NCBI GenBank assembly: GCA_051877515.1
Contig: JBJEIY010000051.1
Span: 1-22,900 of the forward strand
Origin: XBB1006 sp051877515
Lineage (GTDB): Bacteria > Bacillota > Clostridia > Lachnospirales > Lachnospiraceae
DNA length: 22,900 nt
Direction: 5' to 3'
Position numbers and translations under genes: made by a program. Positions 21,431-22,900 of the stretch are shown piece by piece (the stretch's first letter is position 1; every line of letters starts with the position of its first letter). Under the pieces are notes generated by a model. The model saw only the letters and a list, made by a program, of their open reading frames with translations. It searched no databases and had not been told where the DNA came from.

Positions 21431-21993
21431 GCATTACAGACAACAGATTTCGCAATTACTATCAAACCGATCGACTGATCCTGAAAATACTGGATGAACG
21501 AAGCATCGCTCCTGTACTGGAATTTTTGAACAAGGGTGCTCCTGTTTTTGACCAATATGAAAGTACCAAACCGGCAGATTATTATACCACTGCCACACAG
21601 AAAAAAATCCTTCGTGCGGAATACAATTTCGCACTTCAAAAAACAGGGGTGCGATTCTGGGTCAGCTTGAAAAACCGGCCGGACGAACTGATAGGAACCA
21701 TTTCTTTTTCCTTCTATAAGACGGCTCCTTTTCACAGCATCATGTTGGGTTACAAGCTTTTGCCGGACTATTGGCACCAGGGATATGGCACGGAAAGTGT
21801 AAAAGCTGCCATCCAGATCATCTGTCCCGTCATGGGGATAAAGCGGGTGGAAGCATTTGTATTGCCGGAGAACACCCCTTCCCAGACACTTCTGTCCCGC
21901 GTCGGTTTTACCTTAGAGGGCACCGCCTACCGCTGTGCTGAAGTACAGGGAATCCGGAGAGATCATTTACAATACAGTTATAATGTGAACTAG
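21427..21993 (+). CDS. GNAT acetyltransferase, RimJ/RimL-like
   Basis: A 188-residue Acetyltransf_3-type protein: YQTDRLILKILDERSIAPVLEFLNKG at the start, then LIGTISFSFY (beta 4), the acetyl-CoA-binding motif A GYKLLPDYWHQGYGTESVKAAIQ (Q/R-x-x-G-x-G/A as HQGYGTE) and the terminal VEAFVLPENTPSQTLLSRVGFTLEGTAYR block. The substrate is not readable; family members acetylate ribosomal-protein N termini, amino acids or antibiotics. Translationally coupled to the upstream radical SAM gene by a 4-nt overlap, which may be only operonic. Confidence 0.88.
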   Translation: MSITDNRFRNYYQTDRLILKILDERSIAPVLEFLNKGAPVFDQYESTKPADYYTTATQKKILRAEYNFALQKTGVRFWVSLKNRPDELIGTISFSFYKTAPFHSIMLGYKLLPDYWHQGYGTESVKAAIQIICPVMGIKRVEAFVLPENTPSQTLLSRVGFTLEGTAYRCAEVQGIRRDHLQYSYNVN

Positions 21994-22015
21994 CAAAAAA
22001 TTTTCAAATTACTTA

Positions 22016-22044
22016 TTGACAACCTTTACAATTTCAAGTATATT
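22016..22044 (+). promoter_or_regulatory. perR-like gene promoter
   Basis: Consensus -35 TTGACA (22016-22021), 17-nt spacer, -10 TATATT (22039-22044). The Fur/PerR-like box starts 5 bp further on. Confidence 0.75.
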
Positions 22045-22048
22045 AAAA

Positions 22049-22063
22049 TAGTAATCATTATCA
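22049..22063. promoter_or_regulatory. Fur/PerR box
   Basis: TAGTAATCATTATCA, 7-1-7 inverted repeat with a perfect right half (ATTATCA) and 5 of 7 matches on the left. It lies at the expected transcription start of the perR-like gene, which supports autorepression and peroxide or metal control of perR and rubrerythrin together. Confidence 0.65.
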
Positions 22064-22085
22064 CTTTTGGAAGTGAGGTGTTAAG

Positions 22086-22493
22086 GTGCTGAAGAATAGT
22101 AAACAACGGGAAGCCATTCGTACAGTCCTGATGGAAACCAAGAGTCATCCCAGTGCCGAAACAGTGTATCAGATGCTAAAGGCTACATATCCTAATATCA
22201 GCCTTGCTACCGTATACCGGAATCTGAATCTGTTAACCGAATTGGGAGAGATCACTAAGGTTTCGGGTACCACAGGATCTGACCGCTTCGATGGAAATGT
22301 TAATCCGCATATTCACTTTTTCTGTACAGACTGTAATACCATTCTGGATCTTCCAAGTCCTGAAAATGATACAGATCAAGTTGCTATTATGCAGGAAACT
22401 TTTTCCGGAAAGATCACAGGACATGTGACCAATTATTATGGTCTGTGCCCGGACTGTCTGGCAAAAGAAAATGCACAAAAGAAAATAATATAA
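22086..22493 (+). CDS. perR: Fur-family regulator, PerR-like peroxide sensor
   Basis: A 135-residue Fur-family repressor starting at GTG (22086) with GAGGTG upstream. Winged-helix region QREAIRTVLMETKSHPSAETVYQMLKATYPNISLATVYRNLNLL. The PerR regulatory-metal ligands are all present: H21, D69 (RFDGN), H75, H77 and D88, and the structural zinc Cys4 is C80/C83 and C121/C124. The Asp/His set is that of PerR, whose Fe-bound form is oxidised by peroxide, rather than of Fur or Zur. It is followed 23 nt later by a rubrerythrin, a typical PerR target in Clostridia. The metal that binds in vivo cannot be read from sequence. Confidence 0.9.
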   Translation: MLKNSKQREAIRTVLMETKSHPSAETVYQMLKATYPNISLATVYRNLNLLTELGEITKVSGTTGSDRFDGNVNPHIHFFCTDCNTILDLPSPENDTDQVAIMQETFSGKITGHVTNYYGLCPDCLAKENAQKKII

Positions 22494-22516
22494 GAAAAGA
22501 AAAGGAGAATAAAATT

Positions 22517-22900
22517 ATGGCTAAGTATGTATGTAGTGTTTGCGGTTATGTTCACGAAGGAGACAATCCACCGGCTGAGTGCCCGGTATGTCACGTTCCG
22601 GCTGAGAAATTCAACAAAGTAGAAGGCGAGATCAAGCTTGCTGCTCAGCATGAGTTTGGCGTATATGGTAAGACTGTTAAGAATAATCCGGACATCAGCG
22701 AAGAAGATAAGAAATATATCTTCGATCAGTTAAAAGCAAATTTTGAAGGTGAGTGCTCCGAGGTTGGTATGTATCTTTGCATGGCACGTGTTGCTCATCG
22801 TGAAGGATATCCGGAAATCGGTCTGTATTGGGAGAAAGCTGCTTACGAAGAGGCAGAGCATGCTGCTAAATTTGCAGAGCTGTTAGGTTCCGATCTTGAA
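22517..22900 (+). CDS. Reverse rubrerythrin (partial, cut by window edge)
   Basis: 128 codons from the ATG at 22517 (AAAGGAG upstream), open to the end of the window. The rubredoxin domain comes first: C6-x2-C9 and C22-x2-C25 (CSVCGYVHEGDNPPAECPVC), then the four-helix diiron domain with EGECSEVGMYLCMARVAHREG and the EEAEH diiron ligands. The reversed domain order is that of the peroxide-inducible reverse rubrerythrins of Clostridia, which reduce hydrogen peroxide with electrons from NADH via a rubredoxin reductase. Downstream of and probably controlled by the perR-like gene. The C-terminal part is missing only because the window ends. Confidence 0.93.
   Translation, partial: MAKYVCSVCGYVHEGDNPPAECPVCHVPAEKFNKVEGEIKLAAQHEFGVYGKTVKNNPDISEEDKKYIFDQLKANFEGECSEVGMYLCMARVAHREGYPEIGLYWEKAAYEEAEHAAKFAELLGSDLE

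Noticed and set aside
1..22900. CRISPR array, insertion sequence or prophage
   Set aside because: No direct-repeat arrays with spacers, no transposase and no phage structural genes seen.

Overview
The window looks like a chromosomal segment of a motile, anaerobic, low-to-mid GC Firmicute, most likely a Lachnospiraceae-type Clostridium (Roseburia/Agathobacter/Butyrivibrio-like). The basis is a Clostridial flagellin with an adjacent csrA, a split two-gene transketolase, a large Bacillus-type SRP RNA, a DUF5711-like gene, a PerR + reverse-rubrerythrin pair, and the dnaX-ybaB-recR order typical of Firmicutes. The genus is inference, not read directly.

Layout. 1-255: no gene, but two tandem strong sigma-A-type promoters fire leftwards off the edge, as in front of rRNA/stable-RNA operons. 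256-3379 (-): a LysM/MPN-like membrane protein, a DUF5711-like protein and a CvpA-family protein. 3511-3545: terminator. 3563-7909 (-): dnaX - ybaB - recR - transketolase N and C subunits, an apparent operon with a clear promoter at 7951-7979. 8045-8255: a large imperfect palindrome (MITE-like or structured RNA). 8359-8449 (+): tRNA-Ser(CGA) with promoter and terminator. 8650-10449 (-): flagellin, csrA and a sigma-28 (SigD/FliA) promoter. 10508-11086 (-): a small tyrosine recombinase. 11307-12793 (-): a three-gene HipBST-type toxin-antitoxin operon with three operators spaced exactly 41 bp apart. 12988-14760 (-): Na+/phosphate cotransporter with PhoU-like tail. 14980-17775 (+): hybrid sensor kinase with two solute-binding domains. 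17868-19682 (+): glmS. 19781-20045 (-): SRP RNA with its promoter. 20129-20626 (-): tadA. 20732-21993 (+): NrdG-like radical SAM activase overlapping a GNAT acetyltransferase. 22086-22493 (+): perR-like regulator with a Fur/PerR box. 22517-end (+): rubrerythrin, cut by the window edge.

The most exciting feature is at 10375-11148. Two near-identical 26-bp sites (24/26 by eye), in inverted orientation, flank a 722-bp segment. That segment holds only a tyrosine recombinase gene and a near-consensus sigma-28 promoter pointing out of the segment into csrA and then flagellin. This is the architecture of a self-contained invertible promoter switch (flagellar ON/OFF phase variation). In the orientation given, the promoter faces csrA-hag (ON); inversion would point it away, antisense to the hip operon. 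The csrA and flagellin leaders both carry ACAAGGAGG at the Shine-Dalgarno, and the flagellin leader has a second AAGGA in a hairpin loop. CsrA could therefore repress its own message and flagellin, adding a post-transcriptional layer below the DNA switch.

A second theme is genome organisation. tadA - SRP RNA and dnaX - ybaB - recR lie next to each other in Bacillus subtilis, but here they are separated, in the same orientation, by about 12 kb. That gap contains the tRNA-Ser, the flagellin switch, the toxin-antitoxin genes and several housekeeping genes, suggesting the ancestral cluster was opened by insertion.
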